Source: Nymphaea colorata
Lineage: Eukaryota > Streptophyta > Magnoliopsida > Nymphaeales > Nymphaeaceae
Direction: 5' to 3'
NCBI RefSeq assembly: GCF_008831285.2
Contig: NC_045149.1
Location: forward strand, 17,623,035 to 17,687,034
Length of the DNA: 64,000 nt
Below are positions 27,405-39,845 of this stretch, in pieces (position 1 is the first letter of the stretch; each line of letters begins with the position of its first letter). The translations under genes and the position numbers were made by a program. Under the pieces are notes generated by a model. The model saw nothing but the letters and a program-made list of their open reading frames with translations, did not search any database and was not told the DNA's origin.

Positions 27405-30253
27405 TGTCACGACCCAATTTTTGACACCAAAAATTTTCTTTCATTTCTATGATAGCGGAAGCAATATTGAGTCATGACCAGAACATAAGACACTGTTTTA
27501 TTTCAATAATAAAATACTTGGACCCAAACAAAAATAACCACAAATCCCCAAAACCGACGCAGTGTCCAGAATGCCAATGCCCGTCCATCACAAGACTGAG
27601 GTCGTCGCTCCAAAGCAAAAGCTATCAAGGACTACCTGTAGATAGAAAGAAGGGTCAGAATTCCTCTGAGTATGAGAAAATCCAGCCATGAATGAAACAT
27701 GGCCCAAAATAATGTTTAATTTCGTATAACGATTCCAAAAAAAGCCTTATGAACTACAACCATAAGTTTTCCAAAACTTAGCACATATCAGAGTTACATC
27801 ACATCATCAATGACAGAACGAGGTGTGCACAACCTCCCAAAATTTCGTAGGCTTCCAACCGTGGTCCTCTGACAATGTCAAGGTCATCGTGCCGAGCAAC
27901 AGAAATCCCCGTGGGCACTCACGGGCAGAACAGAACATCTCTTCACCAGGCGATCCAACGGATCGAGGGCACCTGAAGTGAAGCATCCTGAGATATCTCA
28001 GATCGCCGCTGCAGCAGCATGGTCTCTCTAGGAACCCGGGTGGAGAGACCAGGAGTCTCGCTCCCAAACAGAAACAGAACAGAATCCCGGGCCCTTGTGC
28101 CGCCCAATACCCTGTGGGCCCTCCAGTACAGCCAGAGGAGTGTGACCACTACCTCCCGGGACGAAACCAAACACTGGGCAAAACAAAAAGCTCGCACTCG
28201 CATAAACCATCGCACAAAGTCCACGTTTCGCCTTCGAATTTCAAAAGTGAGGGTTTGCTAATGCTAGACATCGTCTAGTACCTCACACAGAAACCGCCCT
28301 CAGGCTCGGTTTCCCAAACAGAATAATTCAGCCATTTTAAGTCTTAATTTAATGGCACCAGAACAGATCGATAAGACATAAGACATGCACTAGTATAGAG
28401 CATATCACATCCAGACTAAACACAACAATCACTATTTCAAGACAAGGGGGTTCAACACCCTTTACCTAAAATTTAAATAATACAAAAGATACCACATAGC
28501 AATAATGCATAAAATTTTGGGTTTTCCATCGAAATTGCAAACAAATTTATAAAAACCCTCTTTTGACAAGTTTAGGAATTCAAAGGGGTACTGATTCACA
28601 ATTTCGAAAGAGTTCTTTGGTTCTTATAGAAAATAACTTTTGGAGACCCCTTTTTGAAGATGTTTTTAGCAAAAGCGTTGCGGCATGAATGATTAAAACT
28701 TTTAACAGCTTATTCGAATATTTTGCTAATTAGTGGACCCGTTTTGAAATTTTCCAACTTTGATATAAATATGGCCCAACCCTCGTTTTTTCTCATTTCT
28801 ACGCCTGATTTTCTCTCTCCTCGTGAGCTGCTCCGTCCTCCTCTTTTCACAAGCGTTTGACCGACGGTGGCTTCCACCGTTCTTCCTCAATCAAAACCAG
28901 CGAAAAGCGGGACCGTGGGGAGAGATCTGTCCTCCTCCCGCAAGCTTCAACGCTCTGGTTTCCCACCACCGTCCGATGCTCTCAACCACCACCTCCTCCT
29001 CTGCTGCTCTCGTTTTTCAGCCCTGCCACCGTGAGGGAGACGACCTTCCCAAACCAGGCATGTCTCTCTCTGCTCCTCCTTCCTTGCGACGAGAATGAAC
29101 CGGCAGCAAGGAAGACCCTGCTCTTCCAGACGACAGGGAGAAACCGACTACAATGGGGGACGACATGAGGAAACCTGCCACGTCAAGGTCGTGTTCTCCA
29201 ATTTCCCCCAAATCACCTCTGCAACATTCCTTGTTTTCCTTATGTCGATCAGAGCAGACGTTGCTCTCTGTCGACGACACTGAGCAGAGTCTGTTTCCCC
29301 TTTTCTGTGGTTGGTTTAGATTCTTTAACGCATCCTTATTACAGCTATACGTCCTTTGTTTAATGTTGGCTTAGTCTCATTTTCTCACAAGTGAAATAAA
29401 CGAAATATAAGAAGAAGGGGAAAACAACATGGTACGAGTCATCGGAGAAGGTTCAATAACCCAACGAAGACTAACATACCTCCCCCTTCATACCTCGCAT
29501 GCTTCGATTTCTTTGAAATCAGAGAGAACCAGAACTTATAACACTATATTTCCATCCCAACATACACTAACTCATGCATAGATTCATATTTATGCATAAA
29601 AATACAAAGGTCCAAGAAAATCAGAGACGAATCGAAGAACATTGTGTAACATTAACATCATACAACGCCTCATGCATATGTTCATGTCTAGACGTATAAA
29701 TTCATAAATCCACATTGCATATGTATGTATAAGAACTCAAAATATCCAGGCTTCATGCTGCATTCATAACTGAAATTTCTCATACATGGATTCATCTTCT
29801 AAGTATATATGTATCCGTAAGAAATCAAATTACATGGCTTCATGCTTCAATCATGGCAGAAAATCCCCATACCTTTTTCAATTCCGAATTGACTTCCCTT
29901 TTTGCTTTTTGTCTCTTTCCAGCAGCCAACCACTTCGATCTTCAACTAGAAAGAGGGCAAAGATGTGGACGTCCCTCTCTCTCTCTCTATTCATTTCTCT
30001 TTCTCTAGTGGTTGAACTCTCACGTCTAGGGCTGCAGCAATAAGGGATGATTATTTTACAATCTCTCTCAAAGAAATGAATAACCCGTCAGTTTTTCTTT
30101 CCCCTTCTTTTCTTTCCAAAACTGCTTTCCCTATGATTAAATTGTCAGTTTTCATTTTATGTAACCCCCATTTAAATCTGCCGTTTATAATTCTCCCCCT
30201 TATTAATGTTTTTCCATAAATAAGGAAAAAGGAATGAGATCATGGGCGTTACA
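27405..30253 (-). repeat. LTR of the gypsy element (5' LTR in element orientation)
   Basis: 2,849 bp, nearly identical to the 21952-24799 copy; one extra C near 28591 accounts for the length difference. The primer binding site lies just outside it at 27389-27400. It would hold the element's promoter, reading to the left. Confidence 0.93.
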
Positions 30254-30554
30254 GATATGACTTTAATAGTAAAAGATTCGTAGTTTTTTTTCCCTTCATA
30301 TTGTTACATTCCAATTCTTTACACATATATGACTTTAACTTATACATTTAGAAAATCGCCTTTCCTATGTGAAACCACCTCAAAAAGCTGCATTAAAATC
30401 ATTTATTTCGACACCTGCGTAATGCTTTGCGATGTAGAAAAGTAGGGGATAGCTGATTAGAGATTCGATGTCAAAATCCATTTATTTGGATTTGGTAAAG
30501 AAATTCAAATTCAATCACTATTTAGATTCCATATACAATTTCACACAAATATAT

Positions 30555-30627
30555 ACCTGAGCAGTTATAGGTAAATGTTGCATCTTCTGCTTGTTGGTGG
30601 ATCTCAATCCAGTTAGAAAAAAAACCA
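30555..30627 (-). repeat. Right arm of the inverted repeat around the retrotransposon
   Basis: Reverse complement of 21837-21909. The reversed similarity to unit B continues leftward to about 30400, including the reversed counterpart of CTAATCAGCTATCTCCTA and of GGTGTCGAAATAA, so about 230 bp of unit A is inverted relative to 40.2-40.43 kb in unit B. Confidence 0.65.
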
Positions 30628-31841
30628 TACATATATATATCACTTTTTGAGCTTTGTTTTTGTGAGGGATTAAGGTGGGTTGTGCCGCTTGAAAAGCATA
30701 CTCATTTATAGGAGTTTCTCATTGATGACCCAAAAACATGCCAACTTTATACATTTCCATGTTCAAGTAAGTAGGGATTTCCACTACCCTGTAGAGGCCG
30801 AAGTCCTCATCCAAACGTTCATCCCAATAAGCAACATGAACTGCTTTTGTTACCATGGGATCATGCCCTGTATATTTGAAACAAAACCGGCAGTTTCCCA
30901 ACACCTACCACGACCATTTCTTTAAGGTGCATGGAAGGTGCATCCATGCTTCAATTCAAGTTTTTTTTTTTGTTTTTAATAGTGATAGTTGGTCAGGGCA
31001 TATCCATGTCTTTTTATAGTGATAGCTCGCTGGGGCGGGGATACATAAAAGGTGCGTTCATGCTTTGGTTCCATGGGTGATACTCCTTTAGGCCGCAAAA
31101 GGTAAGGGTGCTCTGCGGCCTAGAGGATACGGAAAAGGTGCACTAATCTTTGTCGAGGACCTAAAAAGAAAGGGAGAGAGGGTGGTGCCTTTTGGACCTC
31201 TTTTTCGACAATAGGTTGTTAACCTCTCGCTTTTCTGAATAACTCCAAGCATCTAATGTTTGACATCTTTTTATTTAATTAAACATTTCAAACTAAAGTA
31301 ATTGTAAGTTATTTAGGTCTAGTTTGAGGATTTTGTCAACTTTTAGTATACAAAGTTTTTAAATAATTGGACCTCTAATGCATTTTATTGTCCTAGGTCC
31401 AGTTTATCTACATCGGATGCACAAACCTAAGGAGCAACTTAATCATACGTGAGTATGTGTACGAATTACATGTACTTGTGGTATTTTATAAGAATCTTAT
31501 TTGATGAAGCAGCTTGTCGCTCTTCTTTTCTCATCAGTATAGAATCAACACCTTTTTTGTATTCCAAAGATATAATTAGTTCCATATAGGGGACCAAGCT
31601 CGGGAGCATGTGCCAATGGATGCCATGGACGGCAATGGTGCCAGTTACCTGCTTCTGAACTTTGGACTCAAACACGAGTACAGCCGATGTAGGATAAAGG
31701 GTCCTGCTTCTGAACTTTGGACTGGGCGTCACCAAAACTGTAATGAGTAATATCACCAGCAGGAGGAAGTTACGGAAGAGATTACTGAAATAAGAGCTGG
31801 TGGTTGCAACGCGTTTTGGTCATGCAACAGCTCCGGTTTGC

Positions 31842-34800
31842 CTATAGCAATGGTGCCAATCGTGCATCACTACGCAAAGGTAAGCCACTTCGAGCACCCA
31901 AAGCACGACAGTTGGCAGCAGCCTGCAAATACAGATTCTCAACACTATTAATAAACTTTCTCTATCTCTCAAAACGTTGATATTGAGTAAAACCAGACGT
32001 ACACATATCTCAATATTTTATGTTATAAAGAGAAATTTGGCCATATAGGTGTGATCAGTGTTGCTGGTTTGATCATGGCGCAACTTCCACTTTAGAGACT
32101 GTCTTGCGTCCAGCACAGCTCAAAAGTCAATTCTTATTAAATCAGCAATGGACCAAATCTTTACGGTAAAACTTGATCGGAACTATGGAGTACACTGAGA
32201 TATCAAAGGGTGTTCATACATGAGCTTGTAGACAAACGTTTTTCCAAAAATCAAATAGCGATGCATGCACTCCTAAAAGATGGATAGGCAAGGATAACGG
32301 CTAGGAGAAAATGACATACCACTTGAGCAGCAAAAGGCAACATTTTCTCAGGCATCATGCCTGCACAGACGCCTACACAATAGTAGGAAGAAAAGACATC
32401 AGTTGTGGTGGCCATGAGAAGAGAGAAAAAGAGTCCCTGCAATTAAAGAACAAAGATGCAGCTAGTAACATAAAATGGTTAGTGATGCCAAGGGTCCTGC
32501 AATCAAACAACAAAGATGCAGCTAGTAACATAAAATGGTTGGTGATGCCAGGACCTCCTTAGTCCTTACTCTTCACACAACAACTGGACGTGGAATGCTG
32601 ATTGCTGAAGAAAAGTCTCCTCAGCTGACAGCAAGGTGACGAAGTTGAACAGAAATCAAGGTTACTTCCATTCTATTCATATCTTAGGTTGTCTATTTTA
32701 GCCCCATACGACCATAACTACGTTTTATTCATATTTAATCCCTAAAAGAAAAACCAACTTTGGGATAATGCAGGACATCCTTTATTTACTAGTTCAACGT
32801 TCAAGTTGGAGCCATCATGCAATATGAAGAGTAGCAAAAAAACCCACCGTATATAACCGCTCCAATAAATGCATCCCCAGCTCCTGTTGTGTCAATGAGC
32901 TCGGAAGGTGGAATTTTTTCTGCAGTGCCTATAATTATCCTCCCAGTTACCTGGCCAATCCCATCTGCTCTGAGCATCACGACCTATATGAAAAGTTGGA
33001 AAGAATCTTCGAATTAGTGAACTACATTTCCAGGTTGTAGGGCATGGTTCATGGCAGAGATTTTCAAAAATAAACTGCAACGCTAGCATGCCCTAAATCC
33101 ATTAGGATTACATATTCAACCTCAAAAGTAAAAGGAAAAAAAAAAACAAGAGGGTGGAGGGGATGCAGAAACGATGTTGTTACCTATAACGCAATGTCAG
33201 ACATCACGATAATAATAATATTTATATAACAAATATCCGTTGATGACTATAACAAAAAATTGCAAATTTGTTTACAGCCATAAATTCAAATGTAAGAAAA
33301 ACAAGCTAGTCATAAGACTTCCAATATTAATAGGAAACAGTAGCCCAATTCATTGTTCACGGCATGTAGGCAAAGATAAAACAATCAAATTCAAGAGCAT
33401 TTGTCAATAAAAATTATACTAATAGAAAAGATTGCAATTCAAGGGTCGATTTCTGGCCTTTTTTGGCAGTTGGCACTAAACTTCATCTAGTGGGTGGCCA
33501 TATGAAGCCACCACATCAGAGTCAAAATTCCTAAAGAAAAATAGGAAGCTATTCATCAAGGAATTAAAAGATATTAAAAGTCATGTACCTCTGATGGGAA
33601 ACACGTTGGCATAATACTGCTATCATCAATGTTCTGCTTTAATGAATTAAAAAGGTTGTCTACGTCCATATTGTCCATGCCAGGGCCTGCATACAGATCA
33701 TAATTGTCAGTCGTAGACCTTCAAAAACACCAAAATGAAAGGAAAAAAAAAAAAAAAACTCACATCCACTGACCATGTAAGCTTCTTTCTAACATTACAG
33801 ATCCTGATTCTCCAAGAGTTACAATCACAAATTTAGTCTGTGGCAGCTTTAAAAGCATAGCAATCAAGGCAGATGGAACTGTAGGAGCCCCTGTCCATGC
33901 CTGTGACCAACATCAATTTACCATCAAACTGTTGAAACTTGTGACAAAAATTCCTGTGCGTTCATAAAATCTGCATGCATGAGATTTTTTGACATGGAAT
34001 AAGAATGTTTCCCAATACTAATGCCCTCGCCATGAGGTAAAGCAAGTGAACAACTTATCTTGTTCATGATTGTTTTATTTGTGTTGTGCACCTTTATGGA
34101 ATTTTGGTGCTGGGCAAGACATGGTTGGCAGGGCTATTGTTCCATACTGCAACTCAAATCAATCCACTTGGTTTGTGCACTTGCCAAGCAACCAAGTCTC
34201 CACCAGACAAATTTGACCAGGCCTGGTTCGCAAATAGTTTTCTCGTGAGTTGGTCAAGCCTTGCCAAACCTAAAATATCTATCACTAAAATTTAGATCAT
34301 ATGCTGATTAAGTTCCATAAAGTTCAGAAATTAATAAGTTTCTGTAATGTTTTCCCCCTTTTTCTTTAAGTAGTACTTACTCTTTGTCCATGTGTTGTAT
34401 GATTGTATCAGTAACTTTTATTTATTTTCTTTCCAAACATAGGAGAACACACACACAAAATGTGGTTAATAGCCTAATTGATTTAGCTGATTAAGCTTGG
34501 CCTAGTTGTGACCGACTCTTAAGATTTTGCCAGTTTGCCACCCAGAAGCAGGAAAAACAAAAAGTTCCAAGTAAAAAGATTCCTGTCAATCATGCAAAGA
34601 AGACTTCGTTGAGGATGTAAAACAGTTTGGTTTCTTCCATTTAATACACTTTTACTTCCATGTCCGGTGATCACATATAATGAATCTTGCCCATTTGCAG
34701 ATAACCATCCTCTGCAAATAAGAATGCATGTAAGAGTTATCTGGTTAATTACTATCTCCTTACTACAAGAGGCACCTGAATTGCTTTTCTGCAGACCATG

Positions 34801-37800
34801 GTAGAAATCAGCACTGATGCTTGAAATTTGCAAGCATCTACATGCACAACCTATGGAGCGAGTTGCTCTTCTTAGAAGCCATCCATGCTGTTAGACAGCC
34901 TGTTACATAGGTCACACTCTATAAAAGAAGAGTACAAGAGTACAAAATTCAATTAGGTTAATATGTGCTATTTACCAATCTCACAGCTGAAGATCTAAAC
35001 AAAGGAAAAAACTCATAAGCATCTCCAACTTTGTTTTCCTTGTAAGAACATATGCATCCATAACAAAGATCTATTCAATGAATACTATTTTGCATAAATG
35101 GCCATGCCCCTTGCTCCTTTTTGTTCATGCATTGCGGCCATTTATGAAGATTCACATGCTTGAATTTATTTATCTATTCACTATTCTAACCAAATCTACT
35201 CCATCGAATCCTTTACCAAGAAGATAGAACAATCTCCATCAAGAATTTTAAAGTAAAGTTGTCGATTAAGGATACAAAACTGTCCATGAATTATACTAAG
35301 TAAAATGAAGCATTTTGCATTAGAAACACCTGGGCCTGGTATATTAAATTGGACAAGTTTGTCCAAAACTGGCACCAGTATGATTTTGCTTCCAAAATCT
35401 ACCGGGAAGGCAAAAAATGTCAATGGTGAAATTAAGACACTTGCCTGAGGAAATTTAGCTGAGCATACAACATAATCTGCTAGATTAAGGAGGTCATCCA
35501 GTCCTTCTCTTTTCCTTTCAGCATCAACCAATATGGGTATACCCAAATTAGAAGCCTGTATCAGAAAAAATACAGAGACAGTTGTTCAGTTGCATGGACT
35601 AATTTGCAGAAAAAAGCAAATGGAACATGTTATCGGTTCCTTAAGTCCTTTTCCAACTTGATTAAGGTTAGAAATTCCAACGTAAAATTAACAAGGAACT
35701 GAAAAATGCCATGTTGTCCCAATTGTGTGCACCAACCACGGTTACAAATATTGTTCTTGTGTATTTATCAGCAAGGTTTTTCTGGGTTACTGAATGCCAA
35801 CTTTGTCTTTCTCATGAAAAATTTTGGGAAATCTAGAGAATTGGAATATTTTACAAATAAAAAGATTATAAAATTTGAATTTTATGCTAATTCTCTTGCA
35901 AAAAATGGATCAAAATCTAAATTAACTGTTTACATAAAAAAAAAAGTTTAAAAGACATCAAAAAACATATTTGATATTTCATTTTGGTGTTTCTTTTCAA
36001 AAGATACTGATTTTTTCACATTGTTTCATTTTTTTAACATTCTGACAAAGCGTGCTTTTTGAAAAAGCCAGCAATATTTATATCAACAGCAATAACATAG
36101 AGATTTTAGTAGAATACATCAAAGGCTAATGAATGCTTACTACCGCCTGATGCAACATATAACTACTCAAAAGAAATCTACAGGGCATTCTCAATTTCAT
36201 CTGTGACAGGGGTAACTCTTGACTCAATTGTGTACAATAATATAGATTTCTTCATGTATTACGTCAAAGACCAATGAACACTTATTAACATTTGAGCTAT
36301 ACTTAATTTCACAAATTAGATGAATTGTTTACTATAACCATCACTCATAACACAAATGCACATGTGAATCTGTCAGTCATGTCTGAGAGTTTGAATGATG
36401 TTAAGTACTAATGAAGAATTTGAACAACATCCATTTCTCAATCCAAGCTAGCATCACATAGCCAAACTTCAAATAATCAGAAATTCAAGATGCCTTGAAA
36501 AGAGAAGTAGTTCCAGCCAAAGTAGTTGCCAAATAACATAAGCTACATAAGAATAATAGCAAATAATTAAAAGTTTACTTCTTTTGCAATAACCAATGCC
36601 GTTTCCTGCAGCCTTCCGTCAAAATATACAAGGCTTGTACCACTCAATGCAGAGGATACGCTCGAAGGTGAAAGATCATCAAGAACCATAGGCGGGTCCC
36701 CAGGCGTGAAAATGCAAGTGCGAGTTTTTCTATGTAAGAGACAATTAGATGGCACTAGTTAGAAACAACAATTATGAATAATGAGTAATCATACAAATAA
36801 GAACTTCAACAAGTAAAAAGTACAACTAAAGTCTAAAGAAGAATCCGTTTTAATAGCCTAACATGACTGAGTGCATAACTTGTTCTCATGTTCCAATGCA
36901 AGAAACTAATGCTTCACTCATTGGTGATAACATTTCAGATCCTTACATAAACACAAACACACACACACACATATTGATAAGATGAACTGTGCAACTAAAA
37001 CCCCTAGCAAGACTTTTTCATGCTGTCATCCATTATGGTACTTCAAGCATCTTTAGGTACAACTTCCCATTTGAGCAGGGATCTTGTGAAATAACATCTC
37101 CTCCATTCTGCACCAGATTGGTGTCAGTTAATCATGTTGTCAGAGCTTCAATGCTATTATAACTAGGCCAACCTTACTTCAGGCCATCAGTGATATGAAA
37201 GGAAGTCCCAACAATAGCCACTAGTTTATGAGGGCAACCAAGTGACTTGAATTATCACAATATTCATTACAGTCAAATGAAAAATAAAGAAATGGTAAAA
37301 GTTTATTCAAGGAAGATAGCAATGCAAGGTATGCTTTGAAGTAAGCTAATATATCAAAATTCAAAAAAGAAGCACAAATCTCTTACGTTTGAGGATCAAC
37401 AATAACATAGGTAAATGGAGAATTCCCATCCTTAGAGACCTGCATTTTACATTTTCATATAGTCATTAGCAACATGACTGAAGAGAACTTCTGAAGAAAA
37501 TTATGCCTCGGTGGATTGTCATATCTTGTTTACTTCTATTCCTTAATCATGTAAATCTTTTGAAGGCTACAAGGGTACCTTTCACATTATAGGAAAGCAA
37601 GGATAAAGCATGGTTGTGGCCTCGAGAGGTACTTCCCTAATTCCCTTTTTCTCAGGTTTTAACAAGTGATTGGAAAATCTTACAAAAGATAGCACTATCT
37701 TGCATTTTCTGCCAGTGCGATAAACCACAAGTACTTTAAAAAATCTTCCAAAAGTCACAAGCCAAAATTGTGTCAGCAAAATCTGGGAGGAACAACTGGA

Positions 37801-39295
37801 AAATGATGTAGCTAAAGTTTTTACCAAATTAAAAATCAATTGCATGTTTCCCAGAACTACTTTATGCAACAAAAAGAGCATAACGGGCTTACCACAATGT
37901 ATTTCGTGTCAACTCCATCTGATTCTAATTCGTCTAGAATGTTCTTTCCTAGGCCATCATTAGCAACCTAAAATAAATCACAAATTGAAGAAGTGAGGAA
38001 CTCGTACACCAACATGGAAAGCGGTAACCTCAAAAAAGACCATAGTTTCTAAGTAATTTCAGAACTTCTACAGAAATGCTCATCATAATTTGTCAATTAA
38101 CTGAAAAGATGCATTTTTTTTTCATGTTGCAAACTTTTTCTTACGGACCATGAGTCACTCGTGTTGTAACTGAAACCCATGCTTGTATTTATTCATGGAA
38201 AAATTCCTGCAAGATCTCGACACCTGAACAATTCTTTCTTTCACATCTACACCAGGTATGCACACCATTCCTCAAGGATGGCAGCATCTAATCGAATAAG
38301 GCAAACGGGACAAGAACGAGCAAAACAAGCATAGAAGATAAAGGAAAAATGAGTAGAATGAGCATAACCTTTGTTATAAGCCTAGGCCTCAGCCCCAAAC
38401 GGGCTGTGCACGTCAGTGTGTTCGCGGCATTTCCACCTCCTTCAACCTAGAACGAGAAACAGTTCACAAAATAGAATAGTATACACACAAAAGAAACATT
38501 CAAAAACGAACTGCAGGCTGAAAAAGAGACTTAAGCACCAAAAAGAAAAGTGGACCATTCCTACGTATACGCCCTATTCAACTTCTGGAAATATTAGCTT
38601 CACCAAGTAATCAAGAGCACGAGAAATATCACACTTCCGACAAGACAAACTCAAACGAACCAGCAGCACTTCCATTCGTGGCATCTGTGGAACCAAAAAT
38701 GCCAGCCGGAGTCCAACATTACGAGTATCGCCGCCATCTGGCGTTCATGAAATAAAAGCAACGTGATGTTCTCGAAGAATGTCATACGTTAAAAACACCG
38801 TCGAACTTTTAAAGCCAGATATATACGTCATAAAAAATGTTTTTACACTACAGACTTTTAAACTTCGTGTTCAAAATATGCATTATCCATAGCTTTCTTA
38901 ATTTGGATTTCTCCCTTAAATTTTACCCTTTCGAAGAAAAAAAATAAAAAAGTTAAGTACGCAGGACATTATTGATCGCCAAGAAGACGTTTCAGAAAGC
39001 CTCGAAACACATCCAGAACCTGACATCTAACACTAACGAACGACTCACCTTGGCACTCACGCACCGCATTTTATCATCTGGTTGAGGGAATTGCTTCACG
39101 ACGGCCAAATAATCCACACCAGCGCCGCCACAACCTAGCTGCAATCACCGAACCACAATCAAACCCAATCTTCCGAAGATAAAAGTTCCGACCAATTTGA
39201 CCCAGAGAGAGGGAACTGACGACAATTCGTTTCTCCGGAAGAGGCGGTAGAGAAGAAGACAACTGAGCAGTTTCTGAAGCCGATCCCGAAGCCAT
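31842..39295 (-). CDS. pfkB-family carbohydrate kinase, copy B, complete (12 exons)
   Basis: Tandem paralogue of copy A with the same exon sizes and phases: 39295 to about 39217 (donor uncertain), 39134-39049, 38446-38369, 37967-37893, 37439-37387, 36729-36579, 35555-35445, 33900-33774, 33686-33589, 32983-32848, 32372-32320, 31922-31842. No stop or frameshift. DTTGAGDAFIGA, LVYFDGR and FVIVTLGESG are kept, as is the GC donor after the 35555-35445 exon. Replacements cluster near the N-terminal substrate region: CGGAGVDYLAVVKQ for CGAVSVDFLAVVKQ, and GGGNAANTLTC for GGGNAGNALTC. Three residues are missing from the N-terminal tail and the C-terminus reads LRSDARLAPLL. Intact exons suggest that both copies are under constraint. 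Upstream DNA differs from copy A, so expression may differ. Confidence 0.9.
36120..36460. other. Intron block present only in kinase copy B
   Basis: About 340 bp between GAATACATCA and CATCACATAGCC, where unit A has GAATACATCACATAGCC directly (about 18006-18021). The short ATCA/CATCA repeat at both ends fits a deletion in A through microhomology or an insertion in B. It contains no terminal repeats or coding sequence that I can see. Confidence 0.6.
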
Positions 39296-39472
39296 TCTCA
39301 CCCTGAGATCTTACAAAAGAAGTTCTGCCGTTGTCAATTTTCGCAAGCAGAAGAAGGGAAGCAAAGAAAATTAGGAACATCCAAAGAATTCAAAGAGGAA
39401 CAAGACCTCGCGACATTTTCAGAGTCGAAGAGAGGGATATGGAGGCCCTGCCGACGAGACATCGACGTGGAG

Positions 39473-39845
39473 TCCTAGAGGACAACACCGAGAAGAAGAC
39501 CCAGACCCTCCACTCCGGCCGCCAACCTCCTCCAATATCGTCTAAGCAACCGCACAACTCTCGCGCTATCGGACCAGCTGACGCTGAGATCTACCTCCAG
39601 GAAGTCCAAGAACGACTCGCAGGAATTCTCTCCGTCGGTGTAAGGCTTTTGGAAGAAGACGACCGAAGAAGAAAGCCGGGTCCCGGCGTTGGAACTCATC
39701 CTTTGGCTGCGCAACGCGTATAAAGAACACAAAGCTTTTGCTACGTGGCAAAAGAATGACGAAGGCTTGATCGAAGAGATCTTCAAGAAAAGCGCGGGAG
39801 GGACGAAAAGGTTGACTTGTCAGAGGGCAGCCATTATAAACAAAT
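39473..39845. other. GC-rich, coding-like block upstream of kinase copy B, absent from A
   Basis: Homology with unit A stops at CGACGTGGAG (39472; 21272 in A) and resumes at AACTCGGGTCTGCCCC (39846; 21479). In between, B has 373 bp of GC-rich sequence unlike A's 206 bp. It has long open frames: on the plus strand 39331-39723 (130 codons, starting in shared leader sequence) and another frame from about 39684 that reads WLRNAYKEHKAFATWQ and IEEIFKKSAGG; on the minus strand 39475-39786. I do not recognise the protein. It may be a captured exon fragment. Confidence 0.5.

Larger units (their letters stand above)
21952..30253 (-). mobile_element. Ty3/gypsy chromovirus (Tekay/Del-like) LTR retrotransposon, defective
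   Basis: Complete in structure: LTR 21952-24799, LTR 27405-30253, TG...CA termini (in minus orientation TGTAACGCCC...GTCGTGACA), and a perfect 5-bp target duplication GATAT at 21947-21951 and 30254-30258. The element reads on the minus strand. The PBS TGGTATCAGAGC (complement of 27389-27400) sits next to the 27405 LTR; a polypurine tract (complement of about 24800-24818) sits next to the other. Only about 2.6 kb of interior remains: gag, protease and the first part of reverse transcriptase are deleted, and the rest has several stops. The integrase carries a C-terminal chromodomain-like tail, hence the clade call. Confidence 0.93.
13509..31638. repeat. Tandem segmental duplication, unit A (with later LTR retrotransposon)
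   Basis: Homology with unit B starts at CTCAAACACGAGTACAG (13509 here, 31667 there) and ends at GGACGGCAATGG (31638 here, 41580 there). Without the 8,302-bp retrotransposon and its extra target copy the unit is about 9.82 kb, against 9.91 kb for unit B. All twelve kinase exons, the introns and the flanks are collinear, apart from indels and an inverted segment near 30.4-30.6 kb. The retrotransposon is absent from B, so it inserted after the duplication. Confidence 0.9.
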
